64,000 bases of DNA from Sthenelais limicola (Eukaryota; Annelida; Polychaeta; Phyllodocida; Sigalionidae): the NCBI GenBank assembly GCA_942159475.1, contig OW804096.1, forward strand, positions 41,911,744 through 41,975,743, read 5' to 3'. The notes under the pieces were generated by a model. That model ran no database searches. It worked only from the letters and a program-made list of their open reading frames with translations, and had not been told where the DNA came from. The translations under genes were made by a program, and so were the position numbers. This document shows positions 40,534 to 51,517 of this stretch, in pieces; positions within the stretch are counted from its first letter, which is position 1, and every line of letters begins with the position of its first letter.

Positions 40534-40803
40534 TAGCGGAACTCCACTATAGGTAAAAAACGGCGCCAACAGGCAAAAACGGCTGCGACGAATTTTTTCC
40601 GACGAAATATCTAATCAAGTTAGATATTTTGCAATTGTTGGCAACAAAATAGTTGGCAACAAATAAATGTGTTGCCAACAACCTATTTTACCCCCTTATC
40701 CACTAGAATTTTTAGTCATGTCGAATTTTCCGAATTTTTAGAAATGTCGGCGACGAATTTTGCCTGTTGGCGCCGTTTTTTTACCTATAGTGGAGTTCCG
40801 CTA
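40534..40803 (-). mobile_element. 270-bp internally deleted MITE of the TTA-flanked family
   Basis: The termini TAGCGGAACTCCACTATAGG and CCTATAGTGGAGTTCCGCTA are an inverted repeat extending through AAAAAACGGCGCCAACAGGCAAAA. Read in reverse complement, its body follows the left arm of the larger element: TCGCCGACAT, TAAAATAGGTTGTTGGCAACA, TTTGTTGCCAAC, then AATATCTAACTTGATTAGATATT. It then jumps to the right-arm sequence ending GAATT..TCGTCGCAGCCGTTTTTGCC. It is therefore a deletion derivative of the same family. Its right end directly touches the TTA duplication of the next element. Its own flanks (AAA and TTA) do not match exactly. Confidence 0.85.
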
Positions 40804-40917
40804 TTATGCCGGAACTCCACTATAGAAAAAAACGGCGCCAACAGGCAAAACGTGTCGCCGACATTCCTAAAAATTGTTTGCAACACTTTTTTCTGGTGTT
40901 GGCGTGCAAAAATCACT

Positions 40918-41047
40918 AGTGGAAGAGGAGTAAAATAGGTTGTTGGCAACAAATTTATTTGTTGCCAACAATTGCAAAATATCTAACTTGATTAGATATT
41001 TGTTGCCACAGTCCATTTGTTGGCGCTGTGCCTGGTCAGTGGAGGAG
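40918..41047 (+). repeat. subterminal modules and palindrome in element A left arm
   Basis: AGTGGAAGAG (40918-40927) and AGTGGAGGAG (41038-41047) bracket a perfect inverted repeat with 15-bp arms TTGTTGGCAACAAAT (40940-40954) and its complement (40957-40971). A 10-bp-arm hairpin AAATATCTAA/TTAGATATTT follows. The AGTGGA module recurs in the right arm (42421, 42494 and inverted at 42569), and the terminal CTCCACTATAG is itself an inverted form of it. Arrays like this commonly bind transposase. Confidence 0.75.
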
Positions 41048-41582
41048 CTGTAAAAAAGTGTTGCAGCTAACTTTTTCAGCGCGCAAACAAAATTCTTGAC
41101 CTTGACCCACATGACCTTGCCCTGCAGCCAATCACAGCCTTGGAGACAGGAATGACCTATATTTTAGAAACACAACACTAGCACATGGGTGCCTAGGCAG
41201 ACCGTTGAAAGTTGGAATATGGTGTAAACTATGGTGGACGCTATTGGGGGATACTGAAAACGGCGAAATTCGGCTGAACTTCGGGAATAAAATGTCACGG
41301 CCGGGTGGAAGCTTCCATAGTATTTTTAAGCTTTATGCTACCCTCTGTCAACCTTGGTTGCTTGGTTGCTATGTTAACATATAGGAAATAAAGCTAAATA
41401 AAACAAATGCATGGGCTAGGATAGGATCTAGTGTGGGGGTGCAATACCCAATAATAATCTGGTGAGAGCTATATAAACCCAAGAAATTAGGAAGAAGAGG
41501 ATCATTTTTAGGAGAATCAGTAATAGGAGAGAGTGTATAGAACCATAGCTGTAACAGTTGAACATTTGAGAAATACAACTTG

Positions 41583-41970
41583 CAACGATTGGGAATAGAG
41601 ATACAATTAATGGCTCAATAATCCTACGGTATTAGGACAGCCAAATGAATATATGTTCGGGTATTTCATATAATTTAAATTGTGTGAAAGGCTTAAATAG
41701 TTTTTGAGTAATGAGCATAAGTATTCGGACATAATTTTAGGCATTATTTCGGTGAATAGCTCATTCTATAGAGTATATTTTATAGCTACTTTATCAACGA
41801 TTGGAAATAGAGGTACAAATAATTGCGTAATAATCATATGAAATTAGGAAAGTCGAATAAATATATTGGGATATTTAATACAATTTAAATTGTGTAAAAG
41901 GCTTAAATAGTTTTTGAGTAATAAGCATAAGTATTCGGACATAATGTTAGACATTATTTTGGTGAATTTA
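41583..41970 (+). repeat. 212-bp tandem duplication inside element A
   Basis: Two diverged copies follow one another with a 212-bp period, beginning CAACGATTGGGAATAGAG (41583) and CAACGATTGGAAATAGAG (41795). Long shared blocks include AATTTAAATTGTGTGAAAGG and GGCTTAAATAGTTTTTGAGT, then GCATAAGTATTCGGACATAA. The second copy is cut short near 41970. It has no coding potential. It is absent from element B, so it belongs to the specific interior of this element. Confidence 0.8.
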
Positions 41971-42681
41971 GAGCAGTAAAATAAACATGTGGCGGTCATC
42001 TGTTTATGGTTTGAAGGTATGTGATTGGTCAACTCCGTCCAATATGTTCACTTTATCCTCCTGTTTTATACTAAATCACTTATTCATAATCAACACATTT
42101 TCCATGGTGTCTGGTTAATGAAATGGATTGACAAAATATTTATTAAATAGAATGATACATCAAATTTATTTAGGCGCATTTATCCACAAATATTCTCTAC
42201 ACTGTGATGAATGTTTCTTTACAACTTTTTGTGCCAAATTCTGTGTAATTCTAGCATGGGGTAGGACTTTTCTTTTATATTTCCCCCATTACGTTTATGA
42301 TCTCTATCATGTTCAAGACGGAATAAATAGTAATTAGTTACCTCAATAATAATTACTCTAGATAAAATGGGATCATAAATTATGAGTGAGGGAAGATGTC
42401 GGCAACACCTTCATGGCACTAGTGGAGTAGCATTCACAACAATTTCATATATGTCGCCAACACAATTTTCATGCCTGCAACACATTCCAGCTAAGTGGAA
42501 GAGTGACCCTGCAACAAATCTCAAGGCATATACAACAATTCCCAGAGAAGGCGGCGACAAATGTGATCCTCCTCCACTTGCATTTTTGTTGCCGACATTT
42601 AAGGACCAGTCTTTTGTCGGCAACAAATAATTCGTCGCAGCCGTTTTTTGCCGTTTTTCCCATAGTGGAGTTCCTGCATTA

Positions 42682-45600
42682 TGAATGACTTTTTGTGGGA
42701 GACAATGTCAATAATTTACAATGTAACAATATTGTAACAGTATGGTTTCGTTATTATGTTCAAGTTCTGAAATATTCCAAATAACCATATAAAATATTCT
42801 ATATCGACGTCATGATAAGTTCCAACATAAGAAAGGGGAATGTTCCTGATTACTATATGAAATGTGTCGCCATATATTATGTTCCCTTGGTCCATATAAC
42901 GTTATACACAATTACATACGTGTGCATTTAGTACGAATATGATAAGCATTGCAATGACCCGCTCTGCATTGAAGGGTTTTTATTTTAGACAAACTGCCTA
43001 ATGACTTTCTGGATGTTTATTAAAAAAATATGAAGTCATGCATCTTCATTATATGGGACTGTCACATTCAAGATCAATTAATTAATGCTTATAATTACAC
43101 TACTCTCGGAAGATCGGTCTCTCCCGTGTTAACATCGTTGCGGTTAGTTGTCACATTTCTACCAGAGTATGTATTCCATTTTGTTCCGCCTCCTGACATT
43201 AAAATGCATTAGAATCCATTGGAAATACTCTGTTTCACTCCATAGGAATAGATCATGTAAATGACGCCATGCAGTCCAAGTTGTGAGTAGGGAAATATGC
43301 TTCATATTTACAAGATGTCTCTTCATGTCAGGCTTCAAAAATCTCTTATGGTCACGAATGGTGGATGGGGTCACGCATTTTGCAAGTTTTGTTGAAATAT
43401 AACAAAGTATGTTGCACGCCGCATGGGTGGAGGAACGAACAGGTAGAAATTCGTGTTCTCAACACCTTTTAGCTGGCTCTTGAAGGTGAATTGCCACTAG
43501 GCGAAGCCAATGGACAACGTGTAGGTAATATATATTGATGGAATACTCCATGGAATTAAAACTATATATATTAACATTTGTGCTTAACGAATGGAATGTC
43601 AATCTCACAACGATTAGTATGTCACTACGAATTTGATTGTTCTGCGATTCAAACAAAGCATCATCTTTAGTTCTAAAGGATTGCAATCAGGAAAGTGAAA
43701 ACACCAAACCGCCATGTGCATTGAATAATCTCTACAATAACCGTCTGATCCCTCATTGAATGGAAATCACCAATTTTCTCAGGGACCTGGAAGCTCCAGC
43801 TTTTTCCTCTGGTCCTCTGGGTGCCCTACCCATCATTACTTGAAATACCAAGTTAATCGTTTTGTGATGGACTTTCCTTAACTTTCTGTAATCTTGGAGG
43901 GAATAAGAGACAGCATATTCTGTGTTTTTGTGGCTTGCTCCGCGGCTCGAGTAATTGCCAAGAAGATACTATCAATAATCGGCTCTTGGCGTTTATCGCA
44001 CCCTGATGATTTGGCTGCTCATCCCCTTGCACAAGCAATTCCTTTTCCATTCCCTTCTGAGGCATGTTATTAAAGACAGAGAATGGCTTGACATTACACA
44101 GAGGGTTCGCTGTCTGATTGACAGATGCATGGTGGCAACTTGAACTCCAACTATCTCTATCTATCGTAAACTCCTTCATCGTGACTAACATTTCCCAATG
44201 AATTCACATCTAGTAATTCTATCAAGAGCATTCATCAAAATGAAACGAATTTGTCAACTGTTACTTATATGAGTCGTTGAGATATTGTATTGAAGATTAT
44301 AGGAACTATTGTAGAGGAAAAGAACTAGTCTGACTAGAGGGATCCGAGGATCCAGACTGAGACTCCCGTGCTACCTGCATGACCCTCCGTATATTAATCT
44401 GATAAGATGATAATCTTATAACTATCTTAATTTATTGTGATACCTGATATGCATATGCATATTATGTATCACAATAAATTAAGACACTATAATAATAGTA
44501 ATTTGGAATATTGATAATAATCATGTGGTCACTCATTGTTACCTAACATGATATATAGCACAGTGATCTTTTGCTGTGTGAGGGGTTCGGGTAGAAATAG
44601 CAGCTGCCATGAAATTAATTCGAAGAAAATATATATAATCCTTTTCTCCTTATAGTAATAGCTCGATACCCAAAACAGGAGCCTTCATAATCGCGCTGTT
44701 CCAGAGATGAATGGACGATCGATTATAGGCAGCCACTGAAATACGATCCGTATTGAGCGGATCAGCGTCTATGTTCTGTGTTTCTTGATTTCAAAGCGTC
44801 AATTCGATCGTTTTATACATGTACACGAGCCCCAGTAACTCCATTATTCTAGCAGTGGATCTTTGAGATCTCATAGATGCATCGCAACAGTACCGTCACC
44901 TTTTTATGTTCCATATATAACGCTTCATTTCAGCAAAGCTTCAGCGCAGTTGTTTGCCCGTCGTAGGATTAGTATTCACGGTGATATATTTTATTATCTA
45001 ATTGGATGGAATTAGGAAGCGAACACAGTATCCCATTGTATAAACTAGGAATTAGAAGTGAAAGGTTTCTTCATATTCCATGTCTATACCCAGCGCAGGA
45101 AATACATTCTCGTGAAGGTTTAATAGCCAGAAATGGCTTAGGAAAAGCATTTGGGATATCTGGTTAGAGAAGCCTTTCTTTTCATCAGTCATCACAGCAA
45201 AAGCCAAACTTTATCATAAAAATAAGATACGGAAACTTTAGCGAAATTCGTTTAATTTATATATCTCCCAGCATTAATAACTCATACTTTAACTTATGAT
45301 AATCTTGATCTTCTGTATCAGAACTTCGAATGCAACAATAAAGCTAATACAACAAGCCTGGAAGCATGCAGTTAATCTCAGTATATATATGAAGTAATGC
45401 GACACCATTAGCCAAAGATTTTCCATCTACATATTTATTACTTATATCGTATTTATTTCCTCGGATTAAGACCTCTCAAATATCATATCCTTTGGAATGC
45501 CCCAGGCATATTACTTTACAATGGCATTTCATGTATTTTCTATATACGCCTGCCTGGAAGAATGTGAGAACAGCCATAATTCATTGCCAGACGCCGATAA

Positions 45601-46490
45601 ATCCTTTTGTTGGATAAGGCTTTAGGGAGACCAGAAGAAGACAAATACTGGAACACGCCAAGTGCACAGTGTCGATCTTTTATTGGTCCGTGGTCTAGCA
45701 CTCTGTTTCCTTGGTAGGAAATCATCAAGCTGGGCATGCCCATCAACAACGTATGGTATGAGGATTTGCCCCACAAGTCGCTAGAAATACAAAATACAAC
45801 AAGAAGGAAACGCGTAGAAGAAGGCGAAGAAAGCTGTCTGAATCGGCCCCTCAGTCCAGTTGAAATCCATATATTCATGGCTAACGAGAGGAGCAGGTGG
45901 GACGCATGGATAAATGATTTAATAAATGAACAAGTCTTGTGTCCAGGGCGTTTAGGTCCTTGGTGTCATAAGTCACCACTCCTGCGCCACAATGTAAACA
46001 CTGTGATTTCGCCACAACACATATACAAATGACAGGTCAGCATCATTTCGGGTTAAGTTTGTGACCAGCATTTTAATTCATTCGCTTCGTCTTCTGGCTC
46101 TCGGGCTATTGGCAGAAAGCAAACGTGATTACCGCTGTTGGAAATACATTTGACACCGTTTTTGCCTGATGCGATAGCTCCTTCTCCGAAAAAGGCAAGT
46201 GTTTTATCACTCCACGGCCTTTTTGTGCGGAAATCAATTAATCCCAATAGAACAGTGATGGGATCTTGTTGGTACGGAGAGTATCTAATAAAGGAACTGC
46301 ATGGCATGTCGACCGACGTGCAACCTGTAGACTGCAGTTATATTTGACCTCCTCGTGGAAAAAGCATGAAGCATTCGTAAACTGTGCATTAATTACCCCA
46401 TGCAATCGCAGTTAATATTATGAACACTCTTCATAAATTCAACACCTGGTCTACCCACCTTGTCCAATATACTTGTGGGGTTTGGGGGCT
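42682..46490. other. unique DNA between the two TTA-flanked elements
   Basis: No gene assigned over 3.8 kb. The best-looking frames are on the minus strand. One is 44191-43853, 112 codons, starting at an ATG with polar, protein-like composition. The others, 46307-46053 and 45878-45540, share one reading frame but are separated by a TGA at 45966-45968. None has a recognised domain. A 19-bp inverted repeat lies at 44425-44484. Confidence 0.45.
44425..44484. repeat. 19-bp perfect inverted repeat with palindromic centre
   Basis: TCTTAATTTATTGTGATAC (44425-44443) is perfectly complementary to 44466-44484. The 22-base spacer contains the palindrome ATATGCATATGCATAT, so the whole 60 bp can fold almost completely. 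It could be a short MITE, a cruciform site or a hairpin RNA. No target duplication is obvious. Confidence 0.75.
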
Positions 46491-47048
46491 TTATGCCGGA
46501 ACTCCACTATAGAAAAAAACGGCGCCAACAGGCAAAACGTGTCGCCGACATTCCTAAAAATTGTTTGCAACACTTTTTTCTGGTGTTGGCGGGCAAAATT
46601 CACTAGTGGAAGAGGAGTAAAATAGGTTGTTGGCAACAAATTTATTTGTTGCCAACAATTGCAAAATATCTAACTTGATTAGATATTTGTTGCCACAGTC
46701 CATTTGTTGGCGCTGTGCCTGGTCAGTGGAGGAGCTGTAAAAAAGTGTTGCAGCTAAATTTTTCAGCGCCACAACAAAATTCATGACCTTGACCTGCATG
46801 ACCTTGTCCTGCAGCCAATCACAGCCTTGGATACAAGACTGGCCTATATTTCAGAAACAAAACATTAGCACGTGGATGCCTAGGTGGCCAGTTGAAAGTA
46901 GGACTATGGTTCAATTCATTTAGCCACCATATAAAAACTATGCAGAGGAGATTAATGAGACTTTAGGAACATTATGTCAACATCCATGTCATGGCAGGCA
47001 GTGGGTGAAATCAAAACCCACCTGCCGCCAAATGCGGGTAAATCATGC

Positions 47049-47073
47049 GGGCGGGTAAAACCGGGCGGGCGGG
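47049..47073 (+). repeat. GGGCGGGTAAAACC repeat with G-quadruplex motif
   Basis: Two units of GGGCGGGTAAAACC-type sequence, preceded by a partial unit (GCGGGTAAATC), give five GGG runs within 25 bases with loops of 1, 7, 1 and 1. This is a canonical G-quadruplex pattern on the plus strand, located in the interior of element B. Confidence 0.7.
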
Positions 47074-47976
47074 TAAAACCACAAAGTTATTCTCTGGTTT
47101 GATATTTTTCCCCACGGTCCTGCACCTGTGATTCATTTAGCTCTCATATAAAATCTATCCATAGCTGATTCAAAAGATTTTAGGGACAACTTGTCCACAC
47201 CCGTGTTGTGTCACATTTAAAGGTATTTTATTCTAGCATGTACATTGAGTCAGTAATGTACAGTTGAATGAAGATTGCCGACTCAAAATTTTCAACTCAA
47301 ATTTTCTTGCGGCGGGACAGATAGGATAAATGACAATAGGTTTTGGCTTATTCCAGCGGAAGTTAAATATGAAAAAGAAATCGTCATTTTGTTCAAGAGT
47401 TAAGAATCTATTCTATTGGTTTATGGTGATTTTTCATATTAATTTTTAATAAACTTATTTCACACACTTTCCAACAATGTGGTATTTCGCATTTTAAGAA
47501 GGGAAAAAAGACAGGAGCTGGGCGGGGGATAGAGGATGAATTTTCATTACCTTCCAATAGTATACTTGAATCGAAATATGTCACACAAACCCAATACCTT
47601 TATCAGGAAACGGGGCGCACTTAATATGCCTATACTACCGTACTACTGAATAAATCTTGAAATTTTAATATGGTATACTATAACCCAGTTTATCCCAGCC
47701 CATATGGTGTGGGGTCTGGGGCCCGCCTAGGGCATGACGGGTGTTTTTGATTTTTGTAAAAAAAATAAATGGCTAGGCAGCACCAACATTTCCTCTTATA
47801 GTTCTAGATTAAATTTTGCCAATTGATATATACATCAAATTCAGAGTATTCACAGCAGCAAACCAAAATATAATTTCATAATATTCTGGATCATCCATAA
47901 AAATAACCAGATTAGTTCTCACCCATTTTGTTCATTTGCATATGTATCCTAAATTTTCATTTTTCAATGAGTGTGT

Positions 47977-48083
47977 GAGGGGAAGAGTGAGGGAGATGGA
48001 AATAGACCATGAGTTCGAGGAGAGAAGGATACATATCATAGGAAAGGGAGGGGGGCGAGAGGGAGAGGGAGGGACAGATAGGC
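47977..48083 (+). repeat. purine-rich tract with second G-quadruplex motif
   Basis: The plus strand is almost all A and G here. From 48046 to 48073 it has GGG A GGGGGG CGAGA GGG AGA GGG A GGG, meeting the four-tract rule. It lies in element B about 0.9 kb from the first G-quadruplex motif. The plus-strand frame starting at 47936 reads this tract as Arg/Glu/Gly-rich peptide and is not credible coding. Confidence 0.7.
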
Positions 48084-49182
48084 ATTGTGAAAGAAGATCG
48101 CTATACAGAAATGAAGTTCAGCCAGAGAAATTATTTTTTACTGATCCTCTTATAGTTTTTACATGAATGATGTTTTAACTTTCTGAACTTATTATCTATG
48201 ATTTATGATTATTCTTACCATTTACCACCATACGTTGCATAAGTGTATATGAGTTATTTTGAGCATAAATTATGAGTGAGGGAAGATGTCGGCAACACTT
48301 TCATGGCACTAGTGGAGTAGCATTCACAACAATTTCATATAAGGTCGCCAACACAATTTTCATGACGACAACACATTCCAGCTAAGTGGAAGAGTGGTCC
48401 TGCAACAAATCTCAAGGCATATACAACAATTTCCAGAAAATGCGGCAACAATTCAGACACTCCTCCACTGGCATTTTTGTTGCCGACATTTAAGGACCAG
48501 TTTTTTGTTGGCAACAAAAAATTCGTCGCAGCCGTTTTTGGCCGTTTTTCCCATAGTGGAGTTCCGGCATTAGGAAAATGAGACCCCTTTGTTGTTGCAT
48601 ATTGCCTAATAATATTTTATTTTAACCTTTACTATGACTTAGGATCAGGGGGAATCTCATTCTCTCTTTACCAGTGCCTAGTTTGGGATAAAAAAGGTTT
48701 TATTGCCTAATATTAGTCTAATTACCACCTTCAAGCTATTATTATACATGTGCAGAATGTTATGCTGCAGAAATTCAGACCAAGATCCGGAGCTGTGAGG
48801 TCAAGGTGGATATATTGCACTGGCACTGTACCACTCTGCGTACATGGAGGGGAATACGTGCACGTAGTATATTGTCCAGGCAAATATTTTACATAAGAGT
48901 GAAATGGTGCAGTGTTCCCTTACGCAATATTACGCCAATGTTGTAAGGTAATTGAATAGTGGCAACATGTGAACAATGGCTATCTCTCATCTGGCAATAT
49001 TTATTGCTGTACCTCGAGTATTGTTGATTCAATACATCTCCGACGGGTCAGGGTGGTGGCAAGTGCAAATATATCATTGTAATTGAACTTAACAGTTCAG
49101 GAATTGGTGTACTCAACGAGACTCACACCTTTTATGATTTGCAGGTTCTATTATAGGTACATCTAGACCGGACGACCTGAGC

Positions 49183-49230
49183 TGAAGATGTATACCCAAG
49201 CCCAACTGAAGGTGTATACTCAAGCCCGAC
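49183..49230 (+). repeat. 24-bp tandem duplication
   Basis: Two adjacent copies of TGAAGATGTATACCCAAGCC-type sequence, 24 bp each, differing at three positions. A small local duplication, of no known function. Confidence 0.8.
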
Positions 49231-51490
49231 TTATTTTGATATGAATTATGAGCGATATAGAGAGAAATCTGGCCATTCATATAGCTTAATGTAAAAAGTC
49301 GCTATTCCCAATGTGTTTCTCTCTTATTGTGCACGAATTAATTCTATCTTATCCTTACGATCTAAATCCTGCATGGCGACTGGATGGAGCCTACAGCCTT
49401 ATCATTATTGGGCTTTGGAAAAAAATAATTTGCCGGAGTGTCTTCCCTCCCATAAGTGTTCAATTCATATTTCGGTTGTGGCCAATCATATTAGGGATAT
49501 TGCCAGTCACAGCATTAAATTGTATGATAGATATTTCGGGTACAAAAGCTGGAATACCCCATTCAGTGTCTTAATGTACATAGATATGGTGCTTTCCCAA
49601 ACGTTGTCGTACATCAGAAAACCGCCTAGTGTGTTTTGTATCTCGTCCCTATAACCATTGGTTTGATCAGCAATCGATTCACCCCCTTTCCAAATTCGGT
49701 ACATTATAGATGGAATAACTCTCTTCAATTGTGGCTGTCTGATGTTCAAAAGGGTATTGAGACTGGGGATCCGGAGGCCTTCGTTTCGTTACTAAAGCAT
49801 ACATATATGATTGATGTCAATATTTGATGAACCTGCAATAATAAAACGCCTGCTTTTCAGTACTCTGAACTGGTTTGTTCGACCTAGAGCTGTTGAAGCT
49901 CCGAGGAGGATAGTATCGAGAAGAACATTAGGCGGTCGGTGCAGGCTGGATCCCTTGGGGGATTTCGCCAAACCGAGGTGTATGTCTTTGGCAGCCTACC
50001 TACGGATGTAGAAGGGCCACATGCTACTGTATACCAAGGTTTCTCCCACTTTAGTATCATGCCCTTTAGGAATGATCCTGTGGATCGTTATTCAATAACC
50101 TGATAAAATGCTTAGTTAATTTAATGTGGGGCCATGCCGTACCACCGGCAATCTTTCCTGTATTTATCCTGAGAGTTATGTATCCTGTGCCTTACCACTG
50201 ATTTCCGCCCCGACCTTTCTAGCCTGATACCTACGTTATGAGACACTATCCCAAGCAGTTTCTGGCTCATTTCCCAAGGAGCGCTATAGGACGAAAGAGA
50301 GAAAGTTTCAGACCAAAAGAGAGAACGAGAGAGATTGGAAGTCGGGGGCTCTACCTCCCAGTCAAACATTCACAAATCAGACAGCATGATGGTTTTCAAT
50401 GGCATCGTGAGGGACGCTGAGTAGCGTTGGCTGTTGGTTGGTGGTAGGAGCTATTGGAAGCAGTTTCTCCAGCACTCGAGGAGGAGGAGTCCTCCTCCTT
50501 CTGCTCCTCCACATCCTATTCCCGCTGCAGAGTCTGAATGAGAGACTGTAGACCTTGGTTGAGTACTCGCACTACGGTATGACACAGACAGCACAGTCTC
50601 ATCAGTGCCAGGTCGGGTGTCAGCGGTAGAGGTAGATACCAACTCTCAGCCAAACAAGTTCCTGCCAGAAATACGCATGTTACCAACAGAAGTCATACTG
50701 CGACTTCGGCTGATAGATAAAAGTGATCCCAGTTCTCCACAAGGCACTACGTGTGCAAACATTTAATCAAAAAGGGATTAACAACTATTTGAAAAGTCTC
50801 CATATTCTAAATACTGTTCTGTGGCTTGGATTAAAAAAGGAATTGTTTTTCTGGTCATATTCCACTATACCTTCTCATTGAAGAACTATCAAAACACACT
50901 GGAAAAACTGCAATTGTATTTTGGATGATGTTACTCCAACTATTCAGTGAGTATATATTTATAATACTTGAATAACAAAACGTATATAAGAAAGCGATTG
51001 TGAGTGGGAGACACTTCAGAATAACCCAGATTATAGCAAACAAATTGCGTCTTATATCCATTCTGAAGTGTTCTGTTTGTTCCGTTCTGCCCGCGTCCCT
51101 AATAATTATAAAATTTCTGAAAAAAATGAGCTGGCACGTGAAGTCCTTTTTCAGTGCCATTTGAGAAAACAATTATTGTCCGCTTGCTGATGACAGAATT
51201 ATTCTACATGGTAGAGCACACACATTGAAGGGTCTCTAGGCAGCACACGATCCCGCTTAATCGTATGTGGGTGTCTCTAATAGAGGATCAAGAATTCGTC
51301 TCAAGAGGACAATAGATCCTGACTCTGCCTACTATGCCTTAATCCGTCTGTTGCATATTACTCTCGGGAATACACAACAAATGAGGACTATGTTAAGTCC
51401 TATTGTGAGACCTGAGTTACATTATTTTCTGGGCTTAAACTGTCAACGCCGGACGGTACATGTAATTAGACCAATTCCTATGATGTTGAT

Positions 51491-51517
51491 TATATATATA
51501 TATATATATATATATAT
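51491..51517. repeat. (TA)n microsatellite
   Basis: Uninterrupted TA dinucleotide repeat of about 13 units. The plus-strand frame from 51267 to 51656 reads straight through it as alternating Ile-Tyr, which is one reason that frame is not accepted as coding. Confidence 0.95.

Larger units (their letters stand above)
40804..42681 (+). mobile_element. TTA-flanked DNA transposon, non-autonomous element A
   Basis: TTA at 40804-40806 and 42679-42681 flanks an element running 40807-42678 (1872 bp). The ends are TGCCGGAACTCCACTATAG and CTATGGGAAAAACGGC-type sequence in inverted orientation, about 28 bp with a few mismatches. The left arm (40807 to about 41223) and right arm (about 42374-42678) are nearly identical to those of the element at 46494. 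The interior (41224-42373) is different and has no transposase or other recognisable ORF. Three-base TTA duplications fit PIF/Harbinger. Autonomous partners must lie elsewhere, if they survive. Confidence 0.88.
46491..48572 (+). mobile_element. TTA-flanked DNA transposon, non-autonomous element B
   Basis: TTA at 46491-46493 and 48570-48572 bounds an element of 2076 bp (46494-48569) with ends TGCCGGAACTCCACTATAG and CCATAGTGGAGTTCCGGCA. The left arm (to about 46910) and right arm (from about 48264) match element A with only scattered differences, including the 15-bp-arm palindrome (46627-46658). The interior shares nothing visible with A. It carries a GGGCGGGTAAAACC minisatellite and a purine-rich tract, and no transposase. 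The intact target duplication and the close match to A suggest fairly recent mobility. Confidence 0.88.

Noticed and set aside
45540..46307. Two in-phase minus-strand frames as a single gene
   Set aside because: Reading the frame between them gives a TGA at 45966-45968, and neither part resembles a known protein.
47936..48166. Plus-strand frame in element B as element-encoded protein
   Set aside because: It reads the purine-rich tract as Arg/Glu/Gly repeats and shows no transposase motif.
40807..48569. One large 7.8-kb element from the left end of A to the right end of B
   Set aside because: Each half has its own complete pair of ends and its own TTA duplication, so two separate insertions explain the data better.
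49313..50420. Overlapping frames at 49.3-50.4 kb as one decayed gene
   Set aside because: The frames lie on both strands with no consistent order and no recognisable family, so a pseudogene cannot be supported.
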